In this document: positions 24,248 to 31,768 of the stretch, piece after piece
Numbering within the stretch: position 1 is the first letter of the stretch
How the letters are laid out: every line of letters begins with the position of its first letter
DNA from: a virus
Virus record (IMG/VR): IMGVR_UViG_3300017613_004202
Coordinates: 1 to 35,863 of that record
Direction: 5' to 3' (one strand)
DNA: 35,863 nucleotides
Made by a program: the position numbers and the translations under genes
Notes under the pieces: model-generated
What the model saw: only the letters and a program-made list of their open reading frames with translations
Database searches by the model: none
Told to the model about the DNA's origin: nothing

Positions 24248-25121
24248 CCCATTCCACACCCTTTTTGATCATCCCGATCGCAGGGCCGCTTTGTGAATTG
24301 CTAAGGCAGAACAGCAGGAAATAGTCGTCTTGGCTTCCGACTGTTAATGCCATCGGCGGTGAAACATAATTGTAAAGCGTGTTCAGCCGCTCTTCCAGAA
24401 ACTCACCCACCTTTCCTTTGTCAACCGATCTGGTGCCCTTGCTGGGCTCTACATCGAAAAGAGTCCGGGTTTCCTCGGAAAATTTGTAGAATTTTTGCTC
24501 CCAATCTGCAGTTCCAAAAAATTCAGAAACTGATCGACGTTTATCCTCATCGATGCCGGAGTGATCGTGGGCGAGTTGTTGAACAACAGCCTTCAGATTG
24601 GCCAGATACCAAACATCGGCCCGCTGCGTAGCCGCCAATATCTCATGGGTGCACCATTGGACATTCATGCCATATGGATCAAGAAACACCAGTGCCCGGG
24701 CGTTTGATCCCATAACCGGCGTTGCCCAAGGCCCATTCGAAAAAATATTCTGAATTTGTGTGTTGGCGTCACCACGGTGCAATGTGATGTCGCGATCCTG
24801 ATGTTGCGATCTGACCACTTCCAATGCTTTGAAATGTGCGGCGCGCTCTTCGATCCAGATCAAATGGCTAAACCTTGGGTCTACGGCAAGGGCCTTGGTC
24901 ACGCTGCCGTCAAACGTTCTTTCCTGAGTGCCGATTGCCTCGCTTTCAAACAGCCCGCCAGTCGCCATATCTTGCGTGCGATGGCCAGTTCCGGCGAACG
25001 CATCAACATACCATGTATCGGCACTCCAACTTTTCAATACGCTGGTATAGAATTTCGAATATGCCTCGATCGCGGCGAGCTTGATCTCGGTGTGGGGCCC
25101 GCCAAATCTATGCTTCACCAA
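24228..25121 (-). CDS. tcmP: TcmP-like three-Cys-motif partner, class I methyltransferase fold
   Basis: The protein has 297 residues. It begins HRFGGPHTEIKLAAIEAY, then WYVDAFAGTG at 37-46 (SAM-binding motif I), IWIEE with acidic E91, GDAN at 117-120 and FLDPYG at 146-151 (motif IV-like DPYG). This is the layout of the TcmP family, the regular partner of DUF5131 proteins. The substrate is unknown; DPYG, rather than DPPY, does not settle DNA versus RNA. The start is TTG 25121 or GTG 25118, with AAGG about 9-12 bases upstream. It lies downstream of the repressor and membrane protein on the lysogenic strand. Base composition is clearly more AT-rich than in the structural genes. Confidence 0.85.
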   Translation of the reverse strand: MVKHRFGGPHTEIKLAAIEAYSKFYTSVLKSWSADTWYVDAFAGTGHRTQDMATGGLFESEAIGTQERTFDGSVTKALAVDPRFSHLIWIEERAAHFKALEVVRSQHQDRDITLHRGDANTQIQNIFSNGPWATPVMGSNARALVFLDPYGMNVQWCTHEILAATQRADVWYLANLKAVVQQLAHDHSGIDEDKRRSVSEFFGTADWEQKFYKFSEETRTLFDVEPSKGTRSVDKGKVGEFLEERLNTLYNYVSPPMALTVGSQDDYFLLFCLSNSQSGPAIGMIKKGVEWVRKQYF

Positions 25122-25147
25122 GATTTTCTACCTTATTTTAATTTCAT

Positions 25148-25161
25148 TCTAGAATTCTAGA
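25148..25161. promoter_or_regulatory. 14-base AT-rich perfect palindrome upstream of tcmP
   Basis: TCTAGAATTCTAGA reads the same on both strands. It lies about 27-40 bases upstream of the TcmP-like start in an AT-rich gap, so it could be an operator or part of a promoter for that gene. On the leftward strand, a T6 run (complement of A6 near 25169-25174) precedes it and could end transcription from the membrane protein gene. Confidence 0.4.
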
Positions 25162-25198
25162 TATATCCAAAAAACCTCTATGATGCTGGACGAACGGT

Positions 25199-25828
25199 CT
25201 AATCGAGCGCGAGGTCTTTTTCGTTCAGACCATTTGCTACTGCAATCGACATGACCGTTGCAATGCAGGATATTGCAGCATTTTGCGCAAATTGACTATC
25301 GCTTTTGAAGCTCTGGACAACTGACGGTCTCATGTCTCCGTCCAAAGCCTTTTGCAGAGTTTCCAACGATCCTTTGCGGGAATAATACCCTGTCTTGCAA
25401 GTATCTATCGCACCCTCGATTTGGCTATGTTCTTCTGAGCTTACAGATTTAGGAATTTTCAGTTTGCTAAATCCAAGCCAAGTATCGGAGCAACGATCTA
25501 CCGCTGTAGTCGCTATTTCATAAGCACCATAAACTCCGGTTTCTGAAACATTTCGTAGCGCATTGATCGCGGCGGTATTAGCCTGGTCGCAAGGCTGAAT
25601 ATTACCGGCCATTGATCTCCAAAATACCAGAATATCGGCTTTCGCACTCGAATTTTTGTCTGGAGTGATAGCATCTACTTTGGTTTGCGATGCCGATGGT
25701 TCTGTTTCAGCGACATCTTCAGGATCGGGAGCGAATGAAATTATCAGTATGATCAATGCCAGAAAGCCAAAAACCACTCCAAGACACCCCTTCTGCCATT
25801 TTGGTATCGGTTTCTTTGTATCGCTCAC
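25199..25828 (-). CDS. Membrane-anchored protein with four extracytoplasmic cysteines, unknown
   Basis: The protein has 209 residues and no family that I recognise. A basic N-terminus (KKPIPKWQKG) is followed by one transmembrane segment at about 15-32. A Ser/Glu/Asp-rich linker follows, then a helical domain with C80, C113, C144 and C188, which could form two disulfides in the periplasm. The start overlaps the repressor stop by ATGA, so it is translated with the repressor in the lysogen. That position suggests a lysogenic conversion or superinfection exclusion protein; this is inference. Codon use is more AT-rich than in the late genes. Confidence 0.75.
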   Translation of the reverse strand: MSDTKKPIPKWQKGCLGVVFGFLALIILIISFAPDPEDVAETEPSASQTKVDAITPDKNSSAKADILVFWRSMAGNIQPCDQANTAAINALRNVSETGVYGAYEIATTAVDRCSDTWLGFSKLKIPKSVSSEEHSQIEGAIDTCKTGYYSRKGSLETLQKALDGDMRPSVVQSFKSDSQFAQNAAISCIATVMSIAVANGLNEKDLALD

Positions 25829-26514
25829 ATCCGTCTCCCCACCCAGATCACCCGCCCGATCACATGCATTTCGCCATCATAGGCGGTGATTGCGGTTACC
25901 GCCGGATTGTCGCTGTTGATCTGATAACCGCCATCCGGCAATCTGCGAACCCGTTTGATCATGCCCAGGTCACCATAGGACAGCGCCCAGATCCGGTCCT
26001 GTTGCAGCACATCCTTTTGCGCGGTGTCGATCAGAACAATGTCCCCATCCAGCATCGTCGGGATCATGCTGTCCCCCTCGCCTTTTGCGACGAACAGGTC
26101 ATCAAAGCTGCCTTTCATCATCGGGCGCAGCCATTCGCGCTTGAACGGCGCAACCCCGGTATGTTCGAACATTTCGATCACATTGCCGCCGCCCATGGAA
26201 TATCCCAGCTGCAGCTCGGGTATTAGCGCAAGGCCCATTTCTTTGGCCTGTTGCTTGCCAAATGGTTCCAGATTGATCGCTACATTATAGTCCAATCCGG
26301 ATTCCGCTACGCTGGGATCATCGGTTTCACCGGTGAGATATTCCGGTGTGGTTTTTAGAAATCGGGCGATCTGATAAAGCTTACCAGTATCTTTCGTGTC
26401 ACCAGTGACCATTTTACTGATTGCCTGTGGCGAAACTCCAATCGCCCTCGCGAGCTGACCTTGTGAAGCGTCGATGGCCTTCAAACGTGCACTGAGTCGA
26501 TTGCCGATAATCAT
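25825..26514 (-). CDS. Lysogeny repressor: XRE helix-turn-helix plus S24 (LexA-like) domain
   Basis: The protein has 229 residues from ATG 26514. The N-terminal HTH lies at about 18-37 (QGQLARAIGVSPQAISKMV), followed by KTTPEYLTGE. The C-terminal S24 domain has the catalytic Ser in GEGDSMIPTMLDGD (S149) and Lys in MIKRV (K187). The longer frame to 26733 would cross the operator and the opposing gene, so I reject it. No clear Ala-Gly or Cys-Gly cleavage pair is visible in the linker (about 60-110), so self-cleavage is uncertain. It faces the YdaS/Cro-like gene across an 87-base control region and heads a leftward operon with the membrane protein and possibly the TcmP-like gene. Confidence 0.93.
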   Translation of the reverse strand: MIIGNRLSARLKAIDASQGQLARAIGVSPQAISKMVTGDTKDTGKLYQIARFLKTTPEYLTGETDDPSVAESGLDYNVAINLEPFGKQQAKEMGLALIPELQLGYSMGGGNVIEMFEHTGVAPFKREWLRPMMKGSFDDLFVAKGEGDSMIPTMLDGDIVLIDTAQKDVLQQDRIWALSYGDLGMIKRVRRLPDGGYQINSDNPAVTAITAYDGEMHVIGRVIWVGRRM

Positions 26515-26601
26515 GTAACGACCTTGGCAAATATGGTTGATGGTTGTGCCATTAAATATAGTTGTTGACATGTAGCAACTTTGGTTGTTACTCCCGCAAC
26601 C
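26515..26601. promoter_or_regulatory. Divergent immunity control region with repressor/Cro operators
   Basis: Two inverted repeats lie side by side: AGTTG...CAACT (26560-26580) and GGTTG...CAACC (26583-26601). Both contain GTTGTT and GCAAC half-sites with inner gaps of 8 and 6 bases. Two more GGTTG words occur at about 26535-26546 nearer the repressor. TTGACA at 26565-26570 lies inside the first repeat and could be the -35 of the rightward promoter; the matching -10 is poor. Repressor bound here would block the early operon. Confidence 0.65.
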
Positions 26602-26928
26602 ATGATAACACGATATGAAGCCCTGATGGCCTGTGAACGCGAAGCCAACCTCCAAAACAACGATAAGGGTGGACAAGCCCAAATGGCGCGAGATTTTGGT
26701 ATCTCTACAACCGCCATCTGGAAAATGATTCATTCAAGCAAACAGTTATCGGTGGAGCACGTGCTGCTCGCCGAGAAACTCTATGGCGTGTCCCGCCACG
26801 ATCTGCGCCCCGATATCTATCCGCGCGATTATCCCCCTGCCCCTGATGCACCCGAACGCTTTCTGGGCGTCGATCGCCGGGTGAATGGGCATGCCCGCGA
26901 ATATCTGACCAGCGAAAGGGCTGCATAA
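26602..26928 (+). CDS. YdaS/Cro-like transcriptional regulator
   Basis: The protein has 108 residues from ATG 26602; the frame extends 7 codons upstream into the operator, so I used the inner Met. The pattern GGQAQMARDFGISTTAIWKMIHSSKQLSVEHVLLAEKLYGVSRHDLRPDIYP is that of YdaS-type single HTH proteins, with the LRPDIYP ending diagnostic (shown in parts: GVSRHDLRPD). It occupies the cro position, divergent from the repressor, and should favour lytic growth. The C-terminal 40 residues are proline- and charge-rich. First gene of the long rightward early operon. Confidence 0.88.
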   Translation: MITRYEALMACEREANLQNNDKGGQAQMARDFGISTTAIWKMIHSSKQLSVEHVLLAEKLYGVSRHDLRPDIYPRDYPPAPDAPERFLGVDRRVNGHAREYLTSERAA

Positions 26929-27162
26929 ATGGCCCTCGCTCTTTCCCCGCTCCTGCCTGCGGTTTTGCCAAATTGGCCGCCGGCTCCTTCCCCATGCGTC
27001 CGCCGCAAAAGTGGTTTTCGCATTGCCACGGCGGCGCATGGGGCCTTTCTTCGCCTCGTTGATCTATCCGGTTCATGGATTTTGATATGCCGGAGTGCAT
27101 CGCCCAAGTCTGCGAAATTGGCGGGCAAAGACTTTCGCGGATCGGAACATGGCTATGTCTGA
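26929..27162 (+). CDS. Doubtful 77-aa ORF after the Cro-like gene
   Basis: An ATG immediately after the Cro-like stop opens a 77-residue frame that overlaps the CII-like start by 14 bases. The peptide has no recognisable motif, is rich in Pro, Ala and Arg, and runs through a strong inverted repeat (26990-27043). It may be non-coding leader sequence. GAAAGG about 10 bases upstream is a possible ribosome site. Confidence 0.25.
   Translation: MALALSPLLPAVLPNWPPAPSPCVRRKSGFRIATAAHGAFLRLVDLSGSWILICRSASPKSAKLAGKDFRGSEHGYV
26990..27043 (+). other. Long stem-loop in the cro-cII gap
   Basis: Arms 26990-27005 and 27029-27043 pair over 15 bases with one bulged T, around a 23-base spacer. The 220-base gap holds no convincing gene, so this is the main feature of the stretch. 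It could be an attenuator, antisense target or protein-binding structure at the head of the early operon. Confidence 0.45.
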
Positions 27163-27646
27163 TCGCAGCACCGCCATTTTGCCGGTCAATGAACAGGCCC
27201 AGGCGCGCGCCGCCGACCGGTTGATCCACGCGGTTGGCGGGCTGGCTCCGGCATCGGAATATTGCGGCAAGTCGGAAGCGCAATTGTCCAAATATTCGCG
27301 CGCTAACTATGCCGAATCCATGCCGATATCGGTGGTTGAGGAACTGGAAGCGGTCACCAACGGCAAGCCCGGCCATCCCCATGTCACCAACTATTTGGCG
27401 CGAAAGGCCGGGTTTACCTTGGTCGTTCTGCCGGTGGTCGAGGCGAATGGAAGCGACCTTCTCCGCCTGTTAGCGCAACAGGCCAAGGAAAGCGGCGACA
27501 TTGCCAATGTCATTTGCGAAGCCATTGCCGATGGCAAAATCACCGCTGACGAAGCTAGGTCAGTGCGCAAAGAATTGCGCGACCTGATCCGGATTTGCGT
27601 TGCCATGGACGCCGAACTCGAACTGATCGAGCGGGAAAGCGAATGA
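27149..27646 (+). CDS. cII: Phage regulatory protein CII-like (CP76 family)
   Basis: The protein has 165 residues from ATG 27149 (or 163 from 27155). The N-terminal part ARAADRLIHAVGGLAPASEYCGKSEAQLSKYS looks like the HTH region of the phage CII/CP76 group. The C-terminal part ITADEARSVRKELRDLI is a helix likely to mediate oligomers. In P2-like phages such proteins control the lysis-lysogeny choice or replication entry. It is an early gene. Its TGA overlaps the Ogr start (ATGA), linking its translation to the late activator. Confidence 0.75.
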   Translation: MAMSDRSTAILPVNEQAQARAADRLIHAVGGLAPASEYCGKSEAQLSKYSRANYAESMPISVVEELEAVTNGKPGHPHVTNYLARKAGFTLVVLPVVEANGSDLLRLLAQQAKESGDIANVICEAIADGKITADEARSVRKELRDLIRICVAMDAELELIERESE

Positions 27647-27990
27647 ACGCGCAAAGCGCACTTGTCGCAGCCGACACGCCAACCAAGGCGGAAGGCAAGC
27701 ACAGCGGCCAGATCCGGCAGCAATGCCCTATCTGCCATGACCGCGCGCGCATCCGTCACAGCATCCGCGTGACGCCGGCGGTCATCGATTATTATGTGCA
27801 GTGCATGAACGTCGATTGCGGCGCGACTTGGAAAGCCCAGATGAACATCGTTTACATGCTGTCACCCAGCGCGATCGACAATCCGGAAATCGACATTCCG
27901 ATGGCGCCCGACAACGTGCCGCGCAAAACATTTCCGCCACCGGGCACCGATCCACCAGACCCCCGGCAGATCGCCATGTTCGACCAGTAA
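27643..27990 (+). CDS. ogr: Late gene transcription activator, Ogr/Delta family
   Basis: The protein has 115 residues from ATG 27643. It carries CPIC, then 22 residues, then C-MNVD-C: the exact C-X2-C-X22-C-X4-C zinc site of P2 Ogr and P4 Delta. The following WKAQMNIVYMLSPS resembles the Ogr helix after the finger. An N-terminal extension of about 25 residues and a Pro-rich C-terminus make it longer than P2 Ogr (72 residues). It should bind the three TTGTAAG-N7-CTTACAA sites and recruit RNA polymerase. In P2 the gene follows D; here it is in the early operon, coupled to the CII-like gene. Confidence 0.92.
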   Translation: MNAQSALVAADTPTKAEGKHSGQIRQQCPICHDRARIRHSIRVTPAVIDYYVQCMNVDCGATWKAQMNIVYMLSPSAIDNPEIDIPMAPDNVPRKTFPPPGTDPPDPRQIAMFDQ

Positions 27991-28016
27991 AAATCAACAA
28001 TTGAAACCGAAAATTT

Positions 28017-28034
28017 GCGGGATGCGATTCCCGC
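28017..28034 (+). other. Short hairpin after ogr
   Basis: GCGGGA and TCCCGC pair around a 6-base loop in the 50-base gap between ogr and the next gene. No T run follows. Possibly a minor attenuator. Confidence 0.25.
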
Positions 28035-28046
28035 CACAGGATGACT

Positions 28047-28427
28047 ATGACCAATCAATTCACACGAATTTGCCCCGACATGGACCGCCGCAACGCCGGC
28101 ATCGTCGCGATGTTTGATGACCGGGTAGCGCCAGCCCAGATCGCCAAGAAATTCCGGCTGTCGCGGCAACATTGTTACACCATCCTTCGCGCCAACGGGC
28201 GTTCACCGGGCATGAACCGTGAAGACCGCGCACCATATGACATCGACAACCCTGCCAAACTGCGGGCGGTCTTCCGCAACGACAATCAGAATTTCCTCAA
28301 AGCCCTGTTCGCCATGCATGCCCGGCGCGGTACCATGCCGCCCCATTTCACGCCGACCGATTTCTACAAAAAGCTGTCTGAGTATCAGATCACAATACCG
28401 CATGATTTGCAGGGGATTGCCCTTTAA
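28047..28427 (+). CDS. Small helix-turn-helix protein, early operon
   Basis: The protein has 126 residues from ATG 28047 (CAGG about 6 bases upstream favours it over ATG 28041). An HTH is clear at about 24-50: FDDRVAPAQIAKKFRLSRQHCYTILRANG, resembling resolvase-type or sigma70-r4-like HTHs. The C-terminal half is basic and helical with HFTPTDFYKKL. It may be a DNA-binding replication accessory or a regulator. Its stop overlaps the primase-helicase start by one base, so a role beside replication is likely. Confidence 0.7.
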   Translation: MTNQFTRICPDMDRRNAGIVAMFDDRVAPAQIAKKFRLSRQHCYTILRANGRSPGMNREDRAPYDIDNPAKLRAVFRNDNQNFLKALFAMHARRGTMPPHFTPTDFYKKLSEYQITIPHDLQGIAL

Positions 28428-31096
28428 TGGATCTGCAGGGGGAAATCTTAAAAGGGCTCAAATCTCGCTTCAAGTTCCGCAAGACCGGCGGGGCCTGGTT
28501 GCAACAGGGCGAGTGCCCCGATTGCGGCAAGTGGGAACTGTTTTGCAGCGCAACCGAGCCAAAGATCGTCCGCTGCGGCCGATCGGACCATTGCGGCTAT
28601 GAAGATAGCGTCCGTGCGATCTTGCCAGACCTGTTCGACGACTGGTCAAAGCGATACGAATCCACCGAAGCCGATCCCAATGCCGCCGCCGACGCCTATC
28701 TGCAGCATGAACGCGGTCTGGACCTGTCCGGCCTTCGCGGGGCCTATACGCAGGAAACATATGCCGAGCGCGGCCAGACCGCCGCAACGATCCGCTTCAA
28801 ACTGCCGAACGAAACTTATTGGGAACGGATCATCGATCGCCCGGGCCGCTTTGGCAAAAAGGCGCATTTCCAAAAGGGCGGCAGCTGGCGCGGCCATTGC
28901 TGGATCCACCCGCAAGATGATTTTGCCGCCCTCGCCGCGATGGATGAAATCTGGGTGGAAGAAGGCATCATGGATGCCGTCGCCACCCGGCAAGCGTTCC
29001 AGAACCGCGACGTAAAGCGCGGTGTCGTGTCCGCCATGTCGGTCAACGTCTTTCCGGACCAGTTTTTCGATCAACTGCGCAAAGCTATCGCAGAAAGCGA
29101 CAAGCCCAAACATCGCCCCAAAATCATCTGGGCTTTCGACGTCGGCGCTGCCGGCGTTTCCTACACCCGCAAATTCGTTGCCCGCCTGGAAGCCGATGGC
29201 TGGCCCACCGGCGCGGCTCAGGTCCGCCCGGATGGCGAAGGCACAAAGCTGGACTGGAACGATCTGTGGCTGCGCCAGATGGACTGGAAGGGCGATGACG
29301 AATATGCCCCGTTCAGCGAACAGTCGATCGAAGGCTATCTCTACAACGGCGCGATCACCGTCGCCAAAACGCCGCGCGACAAGGCAAAGCTGATTCTCGA
29401 GCGGACCATTTGGTCAACTGCCGACTTCCATCACGGCAACAAGATGTGGTTTGCCCGCAAGACAGCCGAAACGGAATTTGAACCGGCCCAGCTGATCGTC
29501 ACCGAAGTCTGCAACTGTTCGTTCCGCCTGCTCTACCGCGAATATGAACCGGTCGATGATGAAGGCTTCTACTTCATCGAAATGCGCTTCCCCAAAAAGG
29601 GACGCGTAGAAAAAGCCCGGTTCAGCGCCAGCGCCTGTGCCACCAATGGTGAATTCAAAAAACGGATGATGACCTTCGGCGTGTCATGGTCCGGCACACA
29701 GGAACAGCTGGACAGCATCATCAAACGGCAGGTCAGCGATTTGAAGACCGTGCAGCCGATCGACTTCACTGGCTACAGCAAGCCGCACAAGACATGGGTG
29801 CTGGGCGATATCGCTGTGCATCAGGGCCGCGTGATCCCGATCAACCGGGAACATTATTTCGACATCGGCAAAACCGCGATCAAGCGCAAGGCCAATCAGA
29901 ACCTGCTCGATATCGACTATGATGCCGATAAAATCAGCTTTGACTGGCTGAACGATATCTGGGCGGCATGGGGCGAAAAGGGCCTGGTCGCCTTTGCCTT
30001 TTTCAACATGTCAGCCTTTGCCGTCCAGATCCGCGAAAAGCATAAATCGCTCGGCTTTTTGGAAGTGACCGGCGAGCCGGGTTCCGGAAAATCCACCTTG
30101 ATGGAATCGCTTTGGCAGAGTTTCGGGCGGTCCGGATATGAAGGGCAGGATCCGAACAAGGGAACCGTCGCCTGGCTGGCCCGATCGATGATGGGTGTGT
30201 CCAATCTGCCGGTTGGCCTGATCGAGGGCAACCGGGACACCGAAAAGAAAAGCCATGCCCGGCAGTTCGACTGGAACGAACTGCTGACGCTTTACAATGG
30301 CCGGTCACCGCGCGGCACCGCGCGCAAGACATCCGGCAATGAAGTGTCCGATCAACCGTTTTTCGGTTCGGTATATCTGATGCAGAACGACCCGATCGAT
30401 GCGATGCCGGCGGTGCTGGAACGGATCATGACGATGAACATCGACAAGGCCAGCTGGACCGAGGAAACCACCGCTGCCGCCCGCCGCATAGAGGCGATGC
30501 CGATGGACCGCATGTCGGGCACATTGGTCCATATCATCCGGCAGGAAGCCAAATATCTGCCTTTTTTCTTTGACCGGTTTGAAGATCACAACAGCAACAT
30601 GCGCGCCCGTATAGACGGCCTGCACAACGCCCGGTGCGTCAAGTGCCACAGTCAGCTTGCCGCCGCTGTCGAGGCGCTTCCTGCCCTGTTCCCGGTGATC
30701 AAACCCGACTGGGTGAAATCGACCCTCAAATTTGTCGATGCCATGGCGTTGAACCGGCAGGTAACTGCAGGCGGTGATCATCCGCTGATTGCCGAATTCT
30801 GGGAAAAGGTCGATTTCATCCTGCGCGGTGAAGATGCCGATCGAAACGAAAAAGGCACCAGCCTTAACAAGAGCGTCAAGCCTAACACTGAAATTGCAAT
30901 TAACTTGCCAGAATTCGAGCAAGCCGTCTCTCGAGCGCAATTGAAACCGATCGATATGGCGCAATTGAAGCGCCTGCTCAGAGGCTCCCAAAGCCGCAAA
31001 TTTCTCGCCATGAAACCGGTCAATCCTTCTGGCGGCAAAAAGACCGTGAGTTGCTGGGTTTTCCAACAACCCGGCGCAACAGAAAGGATCATCTGA
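28427..31096 (+). CDS. Replicative primase-helicase (zinc ribbon, Toprim, P-loop ATPase)
   Basis: The protein has 889 residues. A zinc ribbon near 25-60 (CPDCGKW, then RCGRSDHCGYED) binds template. A Toprim-type primase region follows, with DEIWVEEGIMDAVATRQAF (catalytic Glu region near 172-186) and WAFDVGAAGVSYTRKF near 237. The helicase part has Walker A GEPGSGKST at about 549-557 and a Walker B-like region further on. This arrangement resembles P4-alpha-type and DUF927-like phage replication proteins. It replaces P2 gpA, the rolling-circle initiator, which is absent. Replication is therefore probably bidirectional or theta-like, with its own origin not located here. Confidence 0.85.
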   Translation: MDLQGEILKGLKSRFKFRKTGGAWLQQGECPDCGKWELFCSATEPKIVRCGRSDHCGYEDSVRAILPDLFDDWSKRYESTEADPNAAADAYLQHERGLDLSGLRGAYTQETYAERGQTAATIRFKLPNETYWERIIDRPGRFGKKAHFQKGGSWRGHCWIHPQDDFAALAAMDEIWVEEGIMDAVATRQAFQNRDVKRGVVSAMSVNVFPDQFFDQLRKAIAESDKPKHRPKIIWAFDVGAAGVSYTRKFVARLEADGWPTGAAQVRPDGEGTKLDWNDLWLRQMDWKGDDEYAPFSEQSIEGYLYNGAITVAKTPRDKAKLILERTIWSTADFHHGNKMWFARKTAETEFEPAQLIVTEVCNCSFRLLYREYEPVDDEGFYFIEMRFPKKGRVEKARFSASACATNGEFKKRMMTFGVSWSGTQEQLDSIIKRQVSDLKTVQPIDFTGYSKPHKTWVLGDIAVHQGRVIPINREHYFDIGKTAIKRKANQNLLDIDYDADKISFDWLNDIWAAWGEKGLVAFAFFNMSAFAVQIREKHKSLGFLEVTGEPGSGKSTLMESLWQSFGRSGYEGQDPNKGTVAWLARSMMGVSNLPVGLIEGNRDTEKKSHARQFDWNELLTLYNGRSPRGTARKTSGNEVSDQPFFGSVYLMQNDPIDAMPAVLERIMTMNIDKASWTEETTAAARRIEAMPMDRMSGTLVHIIRQEAKYLPFFFDRFEDHNSNMRARIDGLHNARCVKCHSQLAAAVEALPALFPVIKPDWVKSTLKFVDAMALNRQVTAGGDHPLIAEFWEKVDFILRGEDADRNEKGTSLNKSVKPNTEIAINLPEFEQAVSRAQLKPIDMAQLKRLLRGSQSRKFLAMKPVNPSGGKKTVSCWVFQQPGATERII

Positions 31097-31097
31097 C

Positions 31098-31598
31098 ATG
31101 ATCGATAGAGAAACCGGCATGCGGGATTGGCAGGGTATAATGTCACCCGAACCACCGTCGCAGGCATGGCATCTGGCCGCGATATTGGATCAGGCCGAAC
31201 AGATGCTGGCAAGCCGAAAGCGCGCATTGCCGCAAATGGCCCATCGCGGAAAGATCCGCTGGAACGAAGCAAACAGCCAGATCACCATTTTTGATTTCAT
31301 CGTCGCCGACTGGCGCTGGCTTGTCCTGGGCGAAGGCGAACCCGCCCATCCGCTCAGCCGGCAGGACCGCAAGGCCGCTCTCGACAAGAGCATCGCCACA
31401 ATCGCCGAAATCGCCGCTGAAAAAGGCGGTTTTGATGAACAACTGGATGGGCAGGCGCAGCTGGTGATCGCCATGCGCTGGTGGCTCGATGATCCCGCCT
31501 TTCCCAATGCCGAAATGCCGCGCTTGGCGCAGCTGCCGTTCAACCGAAATCTACCAGAGGGAGTGTTGCATCATGCCACCGAAAAACACGCTGCTTGA
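31098..31598 (+). CDS. Hypothetical early protein
   Basis: The protein has 166 residues, mostly helical and soluble, with no motif that I recognise. A Trp-rich stretch (DFIVADWRWLVLGEGEP) and MRWWLDDPAF stand out. It begins 1 base after the primase-helicase stop and overlaps the following small gene by 26 bases, so it is part of the operon and may assist replication. Confidence 0.7.
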   Translation: MIDRETGMRDWQGIMSPEPPSQAWHLAAILDQAEQMLASRKRALPQMAHRGKIRWNEANSQITIFDFIVADWRWLVLGEGEPAHPLSRQDRKAALDKSIATIAEIAAEKGGFDEQLDGQAQLVIAMRWWLDDPAFPNAEMPRLAQLPFNRNLPEGVLHHATEKHAA

Positions 31599-31758
31599 TA
31601 TTGATCAAACCATCCACGGCCAATTTTGCCGCTGCCGCAAATGCACCCCGCCGATGCCGGGTGAACGGTTGATCTGGAACCCGTCACCCTCGGTCCTGAT
31701 CACCGGAATGATGGTCGCCGCTCTGGCGATCGCAATCAACTTTTTCTCGTTCAACTAA
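31573..31758 (+). CDS. 61-aa protein with CxC-x2-C motif and C-terminal membrane helix
   Basis: The protein starts at ATG 31573, preceded by AGAGGGAG about 6 bases upstream. It has an N-terminal Cys cluster (FCRCRKC) that could bind zinc or iron, and a hydrophobic C-terminal segment (SVLITGMMVAALAIAINFFSF) that should lie in the membrane. Function unknown. The longer frame to 31489 lacks its own ribosome site. Confidence 0.65.
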   Translation: MPPKNTLLDIDQTIHGQFCRCRKCTPPMPGERLIWNPSPSVLITGMMVAALAIAINFFSFN

Positions 31759-31768
31759 AGGAACCATC

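Noticed and set aside
26515-26733. N-terminal extension of the repressor frame to 26733
   Set aside because: It would run through the operator region and the start of the divergent Cro-like gene; the HTH begins shortly after Met at 26514.
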